A DNA stretch of 64,000 nucleotides, from assembly GCA_040882565.1 (NCBI GenBank), contig JBBEAZ010000024.1:309454-373453 (forward strand). Direction: 5' to 3'. The first letter of the stretch is position 1; every line of letters starts with the position of its first letter. The translations under genes were made by a program, and so were the position numbers. Positions 43,691 through 52,495 of this stretch are shown in pieces. Below the pieces are notes generated by a model. That model saw only the letters and a program-made list of their open reading frames with translations. It was not told the DNA's origin and did not search any database. Source of the stretch: CF-162 sp040882565. Its GTDB lineage: Bacteria; Chloroflexota; Dehalococcoidia; SM23-28-2; RBG-16-64-32.

Positions 43691-44407
43691 CTATTTTGCC
43701 ATCTTTTCAACGTAGCGTTTGAATTCCGCGTGCGCCTTGCCCTTGACAACTCCGCCGTGACCGAAGCAGGCCGTGTCGAACTCAAGCTCGGCCAGCTTGC
43801 GCATGCTCTTCCGCGCCTCCGCCATGTCCTCGGTGAAGATCAGCGCCGGCTTGCCGAGCCGGCCGAACATGTGCCCGCCGGCGTCGCCCGCGAAGAGCAC
43901 GCCGCCATGGCCCTCGATCAAGAACGAGACGTGACCCATCGTGTGCCCGGGTGTATGGATCACCCGCACGCCACCGGCGATCGGCAGTTCGTCGCCGTCG
44001 TTGATCATTTGATCGGGCGTCACCGGCACGGGGTTGTTCTGGGGCAGGCGCGCTATGATCGGCCCGAGCACGCGTCCAGCGATGCTGCCGGGGTTCGGGT
44101 CAGGGCGCTTCTGGTCGCCGGCGACGATCGGGGCGTCCAGCGGGTGGACGTATGTCGTCGCGCCGCCGGCCTGATTGAGCGCCGCCAGGCTGCCGACGTG
44201 GTCCGCGTGATGGTGCGTAACTAACACGTGGCTCAGGTCGCCCGGCTTGCGCCCGATCTCCGTAATCGCCTTCCAGAAGCGCCGGTCGTTCCCGGGCAGC
44301 CCGGCGTCGACGAGCGTCAACCCACCCTCCTCGGCCATCATGTAGGCGTTCACGTATCCCAGAGGGACGTGGTAGATGAACGGGAAGATCTCTTGGACCG
44401 CTGCCAC
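43691..44407 (-). CDS. MBL-fold metallo-hydrolase
   Basis: Metallo-beta-lactamase-fold hydrolase of 238 residues. Metal-binding 'THHHADHVG' (HxHxDH), a distal 'HTPGHTMGHV' His, 'GDAGGH' Asp and C-terminal 'FGHGGVV' give all five zinc ligands. Closest resemblance is the glyoxalase II-like / GumP-type group. Substrate not predictable. It overlaps the D-aminoacylase gene by one base (TAATG-like) and is followed by the EthD gene, so these three likely share a transcript. Confidence 0.92.
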   Translation of the reverse strand: MAAVQEIFPFIYHVPLGYVNAYMMAEEGGLTLVDAGLPGNDRRFWKAITEIGRKPGDLSHVLVTHHHADHVGSLAALNQAGGATTYVHPLDAPIVAGDQKRPDPNPGSIAGRVLGPIIARLPQNNPVPVTPDQMINDGDELPIAGGVRVIHTPGHTMGHVSFLIEGHGGVLFAGDAGGHMFGRLGKPALIFTEDMAEARKSMRKLAELEFDTACFGHGGVVKGKAHAEFKRYVEKMAK

Positions 44408-45885
44408 TACGCCTTCCCTCGCCGCAGCAGCCGACCGGCGTGCCTTTCCGCCTGCTCCTTGCCTTCCCCGGCTACCGTGCCGTTGACGACCACGTAGTCA
44501 ACACCTGTCGGGTAATGGCGCGGCTCCTGGTATGTGGCCACGTCGGCGATCGTGTCCGAGTTGAATACGACGATGTCTGCGAACCAGCCCTCGCGCAGCG
44601 TGCCGCGCTCCGCCAACTGGAAGCGCCCCGCCGGCAGCGAGGTCATCTTGCGCACGCCCTCCTCCAGCGAGAATAGGCGCTCCTGACGGACGTAGGTCTG
44701 GAGAACGCGCGGGAAGGTGCCGTAGAGGCGCGGGTGCGGCTTGCCGGTCGGCGTCGGGATGCCGTCCGAGCCGATCATGCACATCGGGTGGGCGATGACC
44801 CGGCGAACGTCGTCCTCGTGCATCGAGAAGAAAATCGCGACAGCAAGCGGCTCCTCGGACAGTACCCGCGCGACGATTTCCTCGCCATCAGTAACCCCAA
44901 TCATCTCGCCGATCTCAGTGAGGGTCTTGCCTTCGTACTCGCGATGATTCTGGGTCGAGGCGACGACAATGGTGTCGGGGTCAATCTCACGACGCACGCC
45001 TCGGGCTGCTGAGAGGACTGTGCTGCCGGCCGTGTACGGATAGACATCGAAGGTGACGTCGAGGCCGGAGTCGCGTGCGTCTTCGATCATGCGAATGGAG
45101 TCGGCCGTTTTGCCCCAGACCGACGGCGCTGCGGCCTTGTGGTGCGAGATCTCGACCGGCAAACCGGCGTCGCGCCCGATTGTGATCGCCTCTTCGACCG
45201 CGGACAGCAAGTTCTCTGCCTCGTTACGAATGTGGCTCATGTAGATGCCCCCGCTACGCGCCGCCACCGCCGAGAGTGCGACGATCTCGTCGGTCTGGGC
45301 GAAGGTGCCGGGTGGGTAGATGAGACCTGTCGAGAGGCCGAGAGCGCCTGCGGCCATGCCTTCGTCGATGTCGGCCTGCATGGCGGCGAGTTCGGCGGCG
45401 TCGGGTGGGCGCCGGTCCATGCCCATGTGGACGTAGCGAACCGCACCGTGGGGGACGAAGCAGCCGATGTTGATCGCGGGCTTGTGCGCCTCGACGGCGG
45501 CCATGTACTCGCCAAAGCTCTGCCATTTGACGTCGGGCAAAGCGCCCATGATCAGCTCCGTGCTGGGCACCGGCTGTCCGTCACGCAGCGGTGCAACGCC
45601 GGCTCCGCAGTTGCCGACAATGTCCGTCGTCACACCCTGCAGCAGCTTGAAGTCGAGGGGCGTCGAGAGCGCCGCCGCGTCATCGTGCGCATGCACGTCG
45701 ACGAAACCTGGCGAGACTACGCGGCCCGTGGCGTCGATCACGCGCGCCGCGGTCGCCCCGTCCAGCGCGCCAACAGCGGCAATCCGGTCGCCGCGGACGC
45801 CGACGTCCGCCTTCACACGCAGCGCGCCGGTGCCGTCGACGACGGTCCCGCCGCGGATCAGCAGGTCGTAGGGTTCGTCGGGCAT
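44407..45885 (-). CDS. N-acyl-D-amino-acid deacylase family amidohydrolase
   Basis: D-aminoacylase-like amidohydrolase, about 492 residues. 'YDLLIRGGTVVDGTGA', 'GFVDVHAHDDAA' (HxH metal ligands), 'VEISHHKA', and 'GSDGIPTP' with a metal-binding Asp, then the C-terminal 'AERGTLREGWFADIVVFN' of the amidohydrolase core. It would hydrolyse N-acyl-D-amino acids; many homologues have related but untested substrates. I chose the ATG at 45885; a promoter with its -10 ten bases before it makes the upstream GTG (45912) unlikely. It is divergent from recQ. Confidence 0.88.
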   Translation of the reverse strand: MPDEPYDLLIRGGTVVDGTGALRVKADVGVRGDRIAAVGALDGATAARVIDATGRVVSPGFVDVHAHDDAAALSTPLDFKLLQGVTTDIVGNCGAGVAPLRDGQPVPSTELIMGALPDVKWQSFGEYMAAVEAHKPAINIGCFVPHGAVRYVHMGMDRRPPDAAELAAMQADIDEGMAAGALGLSTGLIYPPGTFAQTDEIVALSAVAARSGGIYMSHIRNEAENLLSAVEEAITIGRDAGLPVEISHHKAAAPSVWGKTADSIRMIEDARDSGLDVTFDVYPYTAGSTVLSAARGVRREIDPDTIVVASTQNHREYEGKTLTEIGEMIGVTDGEEIVARVLSEEPLAVAIFFSMHEDDVRRVIAHPMCMIGSDGIPTPTGKPHPRLYGTFPRVLQTYVRQERLFSLEEGVRKMTSLPAGRFQLAERGTLREGWFADIVVFNSDTIADVATYQEPRHYPTGVDYVVVNGTVAGEGKEQAERHAGRLLRRGKA

Positions 45886-45895
45886 AGCGTCGAGC

Positions 45896-45925
45896 AACGT
45901 ATCGCGAGTCACGCAACCTCGTCAA
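45896..45925 (-). promoter_or_regulatory. Promoter of the D-aminoacylase operon (nearly leaderless)
   Basis: On the minus strand TTGACG (45925-45920), 18-nt spacer, TACGTT (45901-45896), then 10 nt to the ATG, the same layout as at dnaJ and the first SDR gene. Confidence 0.55.
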
Positions 45926-45970
45926 CAAGTGACACTTCCCTATTGCTTGCGTCCCGGCGCGTCCCGCACC

Positions 45971-48256
45971 ATGCTGGCCATGTTGTACGTACCTGAGAAC
46001 CCAACCCACGCCGCCCCACCCAACGGCGCCGTCCGCGACGCCGCCCTCGTCGAGGTCACACCCGATCTGTCGCTGGTCTTGCACAAGTACTTCGGTTTCG
46101 CCGAGTTCCGCCCGCTGCAAGAACAAGTCATCGACGACTGCCTCTCCGGTCGCGACGTAATCGCGTTGATGCCGACCGGAGGCGGCAAGTCGCTGTGTTA
46201 CCAGCTACCGGCGCTTGTGCGACCAGGCCTGACCGTCGTCGTCTCGCCATTGATCGCCCTGATGAAGGACCAGGTCGATTTCCTGAAGCGGCGGGGGATC
46301 CCCGCCGCGCTGATCAACTCGACGCTGCCGCCCGACCGCCTGCAGGAAGTAGTCGCCGGGCTCGATCGGGGCGACTACCGGTTGCTCTACGTCGCGCCGG
46401 AGCGGCTGATGCAGCCGGCGTTCCTCGACCGGCTCGCCCGCTGGAACGTGGCGATGGTGGCGATAGACGAGGCTCACTGCATCAGCGACTGGGGCCACGA
46501 CTTCCGGCCCGAGTACCGAATGCTGGCGGAGTTGCGGCTGCGTTTCCCCGAGACGCCGCTGATGGCGCTCACGGCCACGGCGACCGACCGCGTGCGGGCC
46601 GACATCATCACGCAGCTTGGCCTGCGCGACCCCGGCGTGTACGTCGCCAGCTTCAACCGCCCAAACCTGCGCTACTACATCGAGCCCAAGCGGGCGCCGT
46701 ACAATCGCCTGCTGACGTTCTTGCGCGAGCGCGAAGCGCAGGCCGGCATCGTCTACTGTGGCACGCGCAAAGCGACGGAAGGGCTGGCGGCGCGGCTGAA
46801 GGCGGACGGCATCGCGGCACTTCCCTATCACGCCGGGCTGGAACCGCGCCAACGCAGCCGCCACCAGGACCTGTTCCTGCGCGACGAGGTGCGGGTTATC
46901 TGCGCGACGATCGCCTTCGGAATGGGCATCGACAAGGCGAACATCCGCTTCGTCGTGCACTACGCGCTACCAAAGAACATCGAGGGGTTCTACCAGGAGA
47001 CAGGGCGCGCGGGCCGCGACGGCGACCCGGCGGACTGCCTGATGCTCTTCGGCGCCCAGGACCAGCAGATGCAGGAGTACTTCATCAGCGAGCTGACCGA
47101 CGCCCGCCAGCGCGAGATCGCGCGCGAGATGCTCGAGCGACTCGTCGACTTCGCCGGCTCACCGAACTGCCGCCGCAAGGAGCTACTGGCGTACTTCGGC
47201 GAGCATTTCCCCGGCGACAACTGCGGAGGGTGCGACAACTGCACGAAACCATTGAATGCGGCGCAGAGTCCGAGGGCTGAGCGGAGGGAACCCGAGTCGG
47301 CCCCTGTGGGCCCCGAGCAAGACCTCACGCTGGAGGCTCGCCGGTTCCTCGGCTGCCTTGCGCAGATCCAGAAAGCGAGCGGCTTCAGCGTTGGCGCCGG
47401 GCACGTTGCGGACGTGCTGACGCAGAGCGAGTCCGAGAAGGTGCGCCGCTGGGGCCACGACCAACTCACCGCGTACGGAGGCGGGCGCTCGCGTTCGAAG
47501 AAGGACTGGGCGGAGATCGCGAAGCGCCTGATCGAGGACGGCCACCTGGCGCGCAGCCAAGAGCGACTACCGGTGCTTACGATCACGGCCAGTGGTCGGG
47601 AGGTCCTGGCCGGCAACGCGACGTGGACCGCCGCGCTGCCACTGCCGCCGGCCCCGGCCGCGGGCGATTGCGACACCGTCCTGTTCGAGCGGCTCCGAGC
47701 CCTGCGCAAGCGTCTCGCCGAGGAGCGCAGCGCTCCCGCGTTCGTCATCTTCAGCGACGTGGCGCTGGCACAAATGGCACGCGAATACCCCGCGGCCCCC
47801 GAAGCGTTCGTGCGCATCGCCGGCGTCGGCCAGGCGAAGCTCGCCGAGTTCGGCGCGTTGTTCATGAGCGAGATAGAGGCGCACCTGGCCGACAATCCAC
47901 GGCTCGAGTTCGACGGCGCGCCGATCGCCTTCGTGCCGAAGGAACTCGGCGACTCGGAGTGGGACACATTGCGCCGGTTCCGCGAAGGTGAATCGCTCGA
48001 GGAGATCGCAGCCCAGCGTGAAATCAAAGCAAGCACCGTGCTCGGCCACCTTGGGCGCGCGGTCGACCTGGGCGAAGAGATGGACCACCGCCGCCTCGTG
48101 ACCGAAGAAGACGAGCGCGCGGTCATCGCCGCGTTCGGCGAGATGGGCTGGGCGAACCTGACGGGTGTCCACGAGCAGTTGGGCGGCCGCATCGACTTTG
48201 GTGTGCTGCGCATCGTGCGCACTGTTCAGCAGCGCGCATCGCGCGTGCTAACCTGA
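45971..48256 (+). CDS. recQ: ATP-dependent DNA helicase RecQ
   Basis: 3'-5' helicase of recombination and repair, about 761 residues. Helicase core: 'TGGGKSLCYQLPAL' (Walker A), 'DEAHCISDWGHDFR' (motif II), 'ALTATAT', 'IAFGMGIDKANIRFVVHYALPKNIEGFYQETGRAGRDG'; zinc-binding region 'NCRRKELLAYFGEHFPGDNCGGCDNC'; RQC winged helix ('RWGHDQLTAYGGGRSRSKKDW'); HRDC domain ('ERSAPAFVIFSDVALAQMA') and a C-terminal HTH_40 helix ('SLEEIAAQREIKASTVLGHL'). Complete with all domains. Start uncertain: ATG at 45971 or 45980. holA follows 4 bp after the stop. Confidence 0.95.
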   Translation: MLAMLYVPENPTHAAPPNGAVRDAALVEVTPDLSLVLHKYFGFAEFRPLQEQVIDDCLSGRDVIALMPTGGGKSLCYQLPALVRPGLTVVVSPLIALMKDQVDFLKRRGIPAALINSTLPPDRLQEVVAGLDRGDYRLLYVAPERLMQPAFLDRLARWNVAMVAIDEAHCISDWGHDFRPEYRMLAELRLRFPETPLMALTATATDRVRADIITQLGLRDPGVYVASFNRPNLRYYIEPKRAPYNRLLTFLREREAQAGIVYCGTRKATEGLAARLKADGIAALPYHAGLEPRQRSRHQDLFLRDEVRVICATIAFGMGIDKANIRFVVHYALPKNIEGFYQETGRAGRDGDPADCLMLFGAQDQQMQEYFISELTDARQREIAREMLERLVDFAGSPNCRRKELLAYFGEHFPGDNCGGCDNCTKPLNAAQSPRAERREPESAPVGPEQDLTLEARRFLGCLAQIQKASGFSVGAGHVADVLTQSESEKVRRWGHDQLTAYGGGRSRSKKDWAEIAKRLIEDGHLARSQERLPVLTITASGREVLAGNATWTAALPLPPAPAAGDCDTVLFERLRALRKRLAEERSAPAFVIFSDVALAQMAREYPAAPEAFVRIAGVGQAKLAEFGALFMSEIEAHLADNPRLEFDGAPIAFVPKELGDSEWDTLRRFREGESLEEIAAQREIKASTVLGHLGRAVDLGEEMDHRRLVTEEDERAVIAAFGEMGWANLTGVHEQLGGRIDFGVLRIVRTVQQRASRVLT

Positions 48257-48260
48257 CGCC

Positions 48261-49298
48261 GTGCTCTACATCCTCTACGGCTCGGATCCAGTCGCGCGCA
48301 GGGAGGCGTTCGGCAAGCTAAAGGCGGGGCTCGACACCGACGGCGGCCTCGCCACCAACACCACGCACCTCGAGGCCGCCAAGACCTCGCCGCAGGAAGT
48401 GATCGCCGCCTGCGACACGGTGCCATTCCTCGGCGAGCACCGCCTGGTCATCGTCGAGGGGCTACTCACCTGGGCGAGCAAACGCGCCAAGAAGACCGCC
48501 AAGGACGCCAAAGATGGGCAAGACGAAGAAGGCGAAGAGGAGGAGGCGCAGCCCGACCCGGGTCGCTGGGAGCTACTCCTTGCATACATCCCGAACATGC
48601 CGCCGTCGACGACGCTCTTGCTACTCGACGACGGCGTTCCCGCGACGACCGCGCTTCTCAAGAAGCTGACGCCGCTTGGCGACGTCAAGCGGTTCAGCGC
48701 GCCGGGCGAGAAGGAGACAGCGGGCTGGGTGAGGGACTACGCCAGGGCGAACGGCTTCAAGATCGACGGCGCGGCCTGCAACCTGCTTGGTGAACTGATC
48801 GGCCCTGACACGCGCGCGCTCGTTTCGGAGCTGGACAAGCTCGCAGCATACGCGGGCACCGACACCGTCCGCGTGGACGACGTGCGGGAATTGGTCGGCC
48901 GGGCGAAAGAGCAGAAGGGGTATTTCCTGGCGGAGGCGGTCGTGAAAGGCAGGGGCGTCGAGGCCGCCAAACTCCTGCAGGAGCTGATCGACGACGGTCA
49001 GGTACCGCCTGTGCTGCTGTCGACAATCGCCGGGCGCTACCGCCGCATCGCTATCGCCAAGGACATGATGGAACGCCGCTCGGGGACCGCCGAAATTGCC
49101 CGCCGCCTCGCCACTACCGAGACTGCCGTCCGCTTCCTGATGGAGGCCGCCGAACACGTCTCGTGGGCGGCGATCCGGCGCGCCTACGACCGGTTCATCG
49201 AGGCCGAACTCGACCTCAAGCACGGCCTAATGGACGACCGCACCGCGCTCGAGCTGGCGGTACAGGAACTCGCGCTGCGCCCCGGCCGCGCGGCGTAA
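48261..49298 (+). CDS. holA: DNA polymerase III subunit delta
   Basis: Clamp-loader delta subunit, 345 residues, that opens the beta clamp. Begins with GTG, 'LYILYGSDPVARREAFGKL' (HolA-type AAA+ start), 'IVEGLL', then 'DTRALVSELDKLAAYAGTDTVRVDDVRELVG', 'KGRGVEAAKLLQELIDDGQVPPVLLSTIAGRYRRI' and 'AELDLKHGLMDDRTALELAVQEL'. A lysine/glutamate-rich insertion (residues 74-97) is present. It follows recQ by 4 bp and is probably co-transcribed. No Walker A motif, as expected for delta. Confidence 0.9.
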   Translation: MLYILYGSDPVARREAFGKLKAGLDTDGGLATNTTHLEAAKTSPQEVIAACDTVPFLGEHRLVIVEGLLTWASKRAKKTAKDAKDGQDEEGEEEEAQPDPGRWELLLAYIPNMPPSTTLLLLDDGVPATTALLKKLTPLGDVKRFSAPGEKETAGWVRDYARANGFKIDGAACNLLGELIGPDTRALVSELDKLAAYAGTDTVRVDDVRELVGRAKEQKGYFLAEAVVKGRGVEAAKLLQELIDDGQVPPVLLSTIAGRYRRIAIAKDMMERRSGTAEIARRLATTETAVRFLMEAAEHVSWAAIRRAYDRFIEAELDLKHGLMDDRTALELAVQELALRPGRAA

Positions 49299-49343
49299 TC
49301 GCGCCCACGCGTGCGCTGAGACGTCCCGGCGCACCCGGCTATT

Positions 49344-49643
49344 TCACTGCGAAGCGCACGCTTCGTAGATCGCCTCAACCGGTATGAAGCGGATGCTGAT
49401 GCGGTCGCCGTCTTGCGGAACGTAGTTCGCTGGCACTATCCGGGCAAGTTCAGCAGGCTCGGGCGAATCGCATGGCCGTGGGCCATTGACGAACACGACG
49501 AGCATGCCCAGCCTTCCGTCACTAGGGACCGGATCACCGTTCTCGTAGGTGTCGTTGCTCCCTGGCATCCGCAGAGACGTATTGGTCAGTTCGCCGCCCG
49601 CGTAGTCGAAGTAGCGAGCCAACGACGCTCCGGCGTCCTCTTC
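49344..49643 (-). pseudogene. Detached C-terminal part of the LuxR-type protein
   Basis: Same frame as the LuxR-type gene, continuing after its TAA stop: 'EEDAGASLARYFDYAGGEL' onward, 'SNDTYENGDPV', 'LGMLVVFVNG' and 'IPVEAIYEACAS'. Together with the preceding 'DHWHAGYTVYIG' and 'GDGVIHIHPF' part it makes one extracytoplasmic domain found in other Chloroflexi proteins. A TTG at 49622 could start a 92-residue frame, but no ribosome-binding site is present. Best read as the lost tail of the upstream gene. Confidence 0.65.
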
Positions 49644-50153
49644 TTAGGCCGTAAACGGGTGAATGTGGATGACGCCGTCGCCGGGAGTCTCTAGCCCTGC
49701 CTGGAATGCCGGTATCAGTGGCTGCCTCTCGTCGCCTATGTAGACGGTGTATCCCGCGTGCCAGTGGTCTTCACCTATCAGCGGCGCAGCCCCGTCATGT
49801 ACGTACGGCGGAGGTGTCGGGAACAGCGACCCGGAGGCATCGCTGCCCTCGTCACTCACGACCCCAAGCGCCAGGACGCCGAGGCCAGCCACTGCAGCAA
49901 CGAGCACAACTGCACCAGCTAACTTCGCGGCGAGCGGCACCCCCAGCCAGGACCAACGTCTGCCGACGGGCTCAGCAAGGCGGGCCGCTTCCTCGCGGGT
50001 CGATACGCCGAGCTTCGAGAGGATCGATGAGACATGATACTTCGCACCGTCAAGGCTGATGCCGAGTCGATCGGCGATCTCTTCGTTGGTCAGACCAGCG
50101 CGCACAAGCTCGAAGACCTCGCGCTCCCGCGGTGTCAGTTCGTCTGTCACCAT
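49644..50153 (-). CDS. LuxR-type HTH membrane protein, cut by an in-frame stop
   Basis: About 169 residues: GerE/LuxR helix-turn-helix ('LTPREREVFELVRAGLTNEEIADRLGISLDGAKYHVSSILSKLGVSTREEAARLA'), one membrane span ('LAGAVVLVAAVAGLGVLALGVV') and the start of an extracytoplasmic domain with 'DHWHAGYTVYIGD' and 'GDGVIHIHPF'. A TAA then stops the frame, but the same frame continues for another 99 codons with matching domain sequence, so the gene is probably broken or a base is wrong. The ATG at 50153 (start 'MVTDELTPRERE') follows the family; an upstream in-frame ATG is unlikely. It would link an outside signal to transcription. Confidence 0.78.
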   Translation of the reverse strand: MVTDELTPREREVFELVRAGLTNEEIADRLGISLDGAKYHVSSILSKLGVSTREEAARLAEPVGRRWSWLGVPLAAKLAGAVVLVAAVAGLGVLALGVVSDEGSDASGSLFPTPPPYVHDGAAPLIGEDHWHAGYTVYIGDERQPLIPAFQAGLETPGDGVIHIHPFTA

Positions 50154-50223
50154 GCCCAAGATTCTGGCATGCGCGCCACCGCCGGACACTACCCGAAAGC
50201 TGGGCGAACCTCCCAGCCGGTGC

Positions 50224-50541
50224 CTATCCGCTTAGCTTCACCGCCGTACCCGACGCCGAGACCATCATCATGTTGTTGCCGACGGTCTCGTAGTCGATGT
50301 CGACGCCGACCACGGCGTCCGCGCCGAGAGCGACGGCCTTCTCTGTCATCTCGTTGATCGCCGTCTCGCGGGCCTCGTTCATCTTCTTCTCGTAGGACCC
50401 GGACCTGCCGCCAACCACATCGCGGAGGGCGGCGCCGATGTCGCGAAAGATGTTGGTGGCGACAATCGTCTCGCCGATGACGATGCCGAGGTACTCGCCG
50501 ATTGGCCTGTTCTGGATGTCGTGTGTTGTCGTGACGATCAT
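50224..50541 (-). CDS. YbjQ-family (UPF0145, heavy-metal-binding domain) protein
   Basis: A 105-residue pentameric-fold protein of the UPF0145/YbjQ family: 'NRPIGEYLGIVIGETIVATNIFRDIGAALRDVVGGRSGSYEKKM', then 'AREtAINEM', 'ALGADAVVGVDIDYETVG' and 'MMMVSASGTAVKL'. The signature covers most of the length. Function is not established. The ATG at 50541 has a GGAGGAG 6 nt upstream. It follows the serine hydrolase gene by 12 bp. Confidence 0.92.
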   Translation of the reverse strand: MIVTTTHDIQNRPIGEYLGIVIGETIVATNIFRDIGAALRDVVGGRSGSYEKKMNEARETAINEMTEKAVALGADAVVGVDIDYETVGNNMMMVSASGTAVKLSG

Positions 50542-50553
50542 TGGATTCTCCTC

Positions 50554-51720
50554 CTAGAGTGAGGCGTAGACGGCGGCGATTAAGGGTGCCCAGCGTGGGT
50601 CTTCGAGCACGCTGGTCTGGCGCATCATGTTCATCACGTACCCGAAGCCGATCCGCGCGTCCGGATCGGCGAACCCGAGCGAGCCGCCGGCGCCGCTATG
50701 GCCGAACGAGCGCTCACCCGGGCCAAGTGGGCTCTCGGCCGAGTTGATGAAATAACCGAGGCCCCAGCGCGTGTTCTGCATCAGCACCGCGTCCGGGCCC
50801 TCGCACTGCACCGTTGTCGCGCGCTCGATGGCTTCAGGCGTCAGGATCCGCGTGCCGTCCAATTCGCCGCCACGGGCCAGCGCGCCGTAGAGGCGGGCGA
50901 CGGCGCGGCCGTTGCCCTGGCCGTTCGCAGCCGGTATCTCGGCGGCGCGCCACTCTCGGGTGTTCCGCGTAGCCGGCAACATGATTTCAGGCGGGTTGGT
51001 CAGCGTCTTGAACGTGAGCGACGACGGGTCGGTGATCGCCTTCACGATGGGGATATCCGGATCGGGCGGCGGACCACCCGACACCATCTCCGCAGTGCGT
51101 GGCTCATCCGCTTCCGGCAGGCCGATCTGGAAATCGATGACGAACGGGCCGGCTATCTCGTCGCGCAGGTAGGCGCCGACGGTCTTGCCAGTGATCCGGC
51201 GGATCACCTCGCCCACCAGCCAGCCATAGGTGAAGGCGTGATAGCCGTGCTTCGTCCCCGGCTCCCACCACGGCTCCTGGCGGGCGATCGCTGCGGTCAT
51301 CACGTCCCACTGGAACGACGAGCCCATCGGCATGGGCTCGCTGAGCGCGGGCAGGCCCGCCTGGTGCGAGAGCAAATAGCGGACAGGAATGCCTTCCTTG
51401 CCCGCCTGCGCAAACTCCGGCCAGTACGTGACGACCGGCGCGTCGAGGTCCAGCTTGCCTTCACCGGCGAGCCGGTGGGCACATGCCGCGACAATGCCCT
51501 TCGTTGTCGACCAAACCGTGGCAATCGTGTCGCGCTCCCAGGGTCGCGTCCGCGCGCCGTCAGCGTGACCGCCCCAGATGTCGACGACTGTCCGGCCATC
51601 GACGACGACGGACAACGACGCGCCGACTTCCTCGAACCTGTCGAAGTTCTCGCGGAAGGCGTCCTCAACGGCGCGGAAGCGCGCGTCGGTGGCGCCGGCG
51701 AAATTCGTAGTAGTCGTCAT
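50554..51720 (-). CDS. Serine hydrolase (class C beta-lactamase / EstB family)
   Basis: 388-residue serine hydrolase of the beta-lactamase/esterase superfamily. SxxK catalytic site 'TVWSTTKGIVAACA' near residue 90, a Tyr in the 'GTKHGYHAFTYGWLVGEV' stretch, and the third active-site motif 'FGHSGAGGSLGFADPDARIGFGYVMN' (HSG replaces KTG, as in many esterases). No signal peptide is visible; it is probably a cytoplasmic esterase. Substrate unknown. It lies upstream of the YbjQ gene on the same strand. Confidence 0.88.
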   Translation of the reverse strand: MTTTTNFAGATDARFRAVEDAFRENFDRFEEVGASLSVVVDGRTVVDIWGGHADGARTRPWERDTIATVWSTTKGIVAACAHRLAGEGKLDLDAPVVTYWPEFAQAGKEGIPVRYLLSHQAGLPALSEPMPMGSSFQWDVMTAAIARQEPWWEPGTKHGYHAFTYGWLVGEVIRRITGKTVGAYLRDEIAGPFVIDFQIGLPEADEPRTAEMVSGGPPPDPDIPIVKAITDPSSLTFKTLTNPPEIMLPATRNTREWRAAEIPAANGQGNGRAVARLYGALARGGELDGTRILTPEAIERATTVQCEGPDAVLMQNTRWGLGYFINSAESPLGPGERSFGHSGAGGSLGFADPDARIGFGYVMNMMRQTSVLEDPRWAPLIAAVYASL

Positions 51721-51753
51721 GTCACTCCTCCGGCGGTACTGTAGCAGATGAGC

Positions 51754-52426
51754 TTAGGTGTACACCGTGAACTTCCACCACCGTCCTTCGAAGTGATCGA
51801 ACGAGTGGTAGCCTTGAGGCTTGGTAGGCGCGCCGCCATCGCATCGGGCAAAGCCACTGGGGCCAACCAAGAACGAACCACCGGTGACAACGAAGACACA
51901 GTCACCCCGCAAGTAGACATCATCGACGTGGTACAGTCCCGCCCAATCGTCGGGGCCGCCACCGGTTGCCCCCGTGGCCAGGTATTCATCGGCGACGCGG
52001 TTGAGGGCTGCTTCGCTCACATCAAATCTTGCATGCATGGGCAATTCGGCCCGGGCCGCCAGAATGAATACTGCCAGAGCCATGCCGAGCAATCACGAGA
52101 CTCGCGGCGACACTCACAGCCCTTAAGAAATTCTGACGCGCAAAGCCGGAAACCCCGAGGACGATAAGCGCCATTCCAAATGCATACATCCCCAGGCAGG
52201 CAAAGAGCCATGCGAAGAAGAGAAGGTCTCCCACCATCAACGTTCCAGAGCGTTCGCTAAGCTCGAACAGCGACCAGAGCAACCAGCTGAGTGCGATCGC
52301 TGAGCTGATTAGAAAGACAGCTCGGGGCGAGAAGTCCTCAACTGCCTGCGGGAACAGTGACCTCACGGCGACATCCCGAACTGATCGGTGGGCTGATGGT
52401 GGAATTGGGTTGCAGTTCGACGACAT
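51754..52426 (-). pseudogene. Frameshifted three-span membrane protein gene
   Basis: Two overlapping frames belong to one gene. The 5' frame (52426-52022) starts 'MSSNCNPIPPSAHRSVRDVA' and gives two spans ('FLISSAIALSWLLWSLFEL', 'LLFFAWLFACLGMYAFGMALI') and the start of a third ('AVSVAASLV'). The 3' frame (from 52092 to 51754) resumes with 'LLGMALAVFILAARAELP' and ends in a soluble 'EYLATGATGGGPDDWAGLYHV' domain. Deleting one A near 52093 joins them into about 223 residues. No family recognised. It is either a real frameshift or a sequence error. Confidence 0.6.
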
Positions 52427-52445
52427 AGTTATGCGAACTAAACGA

Positions 52446-52477
52446 ATACAGGGGCGCGAAGTTCCGCGCCCCTGTAT
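52446..52477 (-). terminator. Terminator of the BCAA operon
   Basis: A perfect 13-bp hairpin, ATACAGGGGCGCG/CGCGCCCCTGTAT with a 6-nt loop, lies just after leuA. The T-run after it is short (minus-strand TCGTTTAG), so termination may be partly Rho-assisted. Confidence 0.7.
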
Positions 52478-52495
52478 GTATGACGTTGATTTGGG

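Noticed and set aside
49644..49646. Programmed readthrough of TAA in the LuxR-type gene
   Set aside because: TAA is rarely recoded and no downstream element was seen; mutation or error is simpler.
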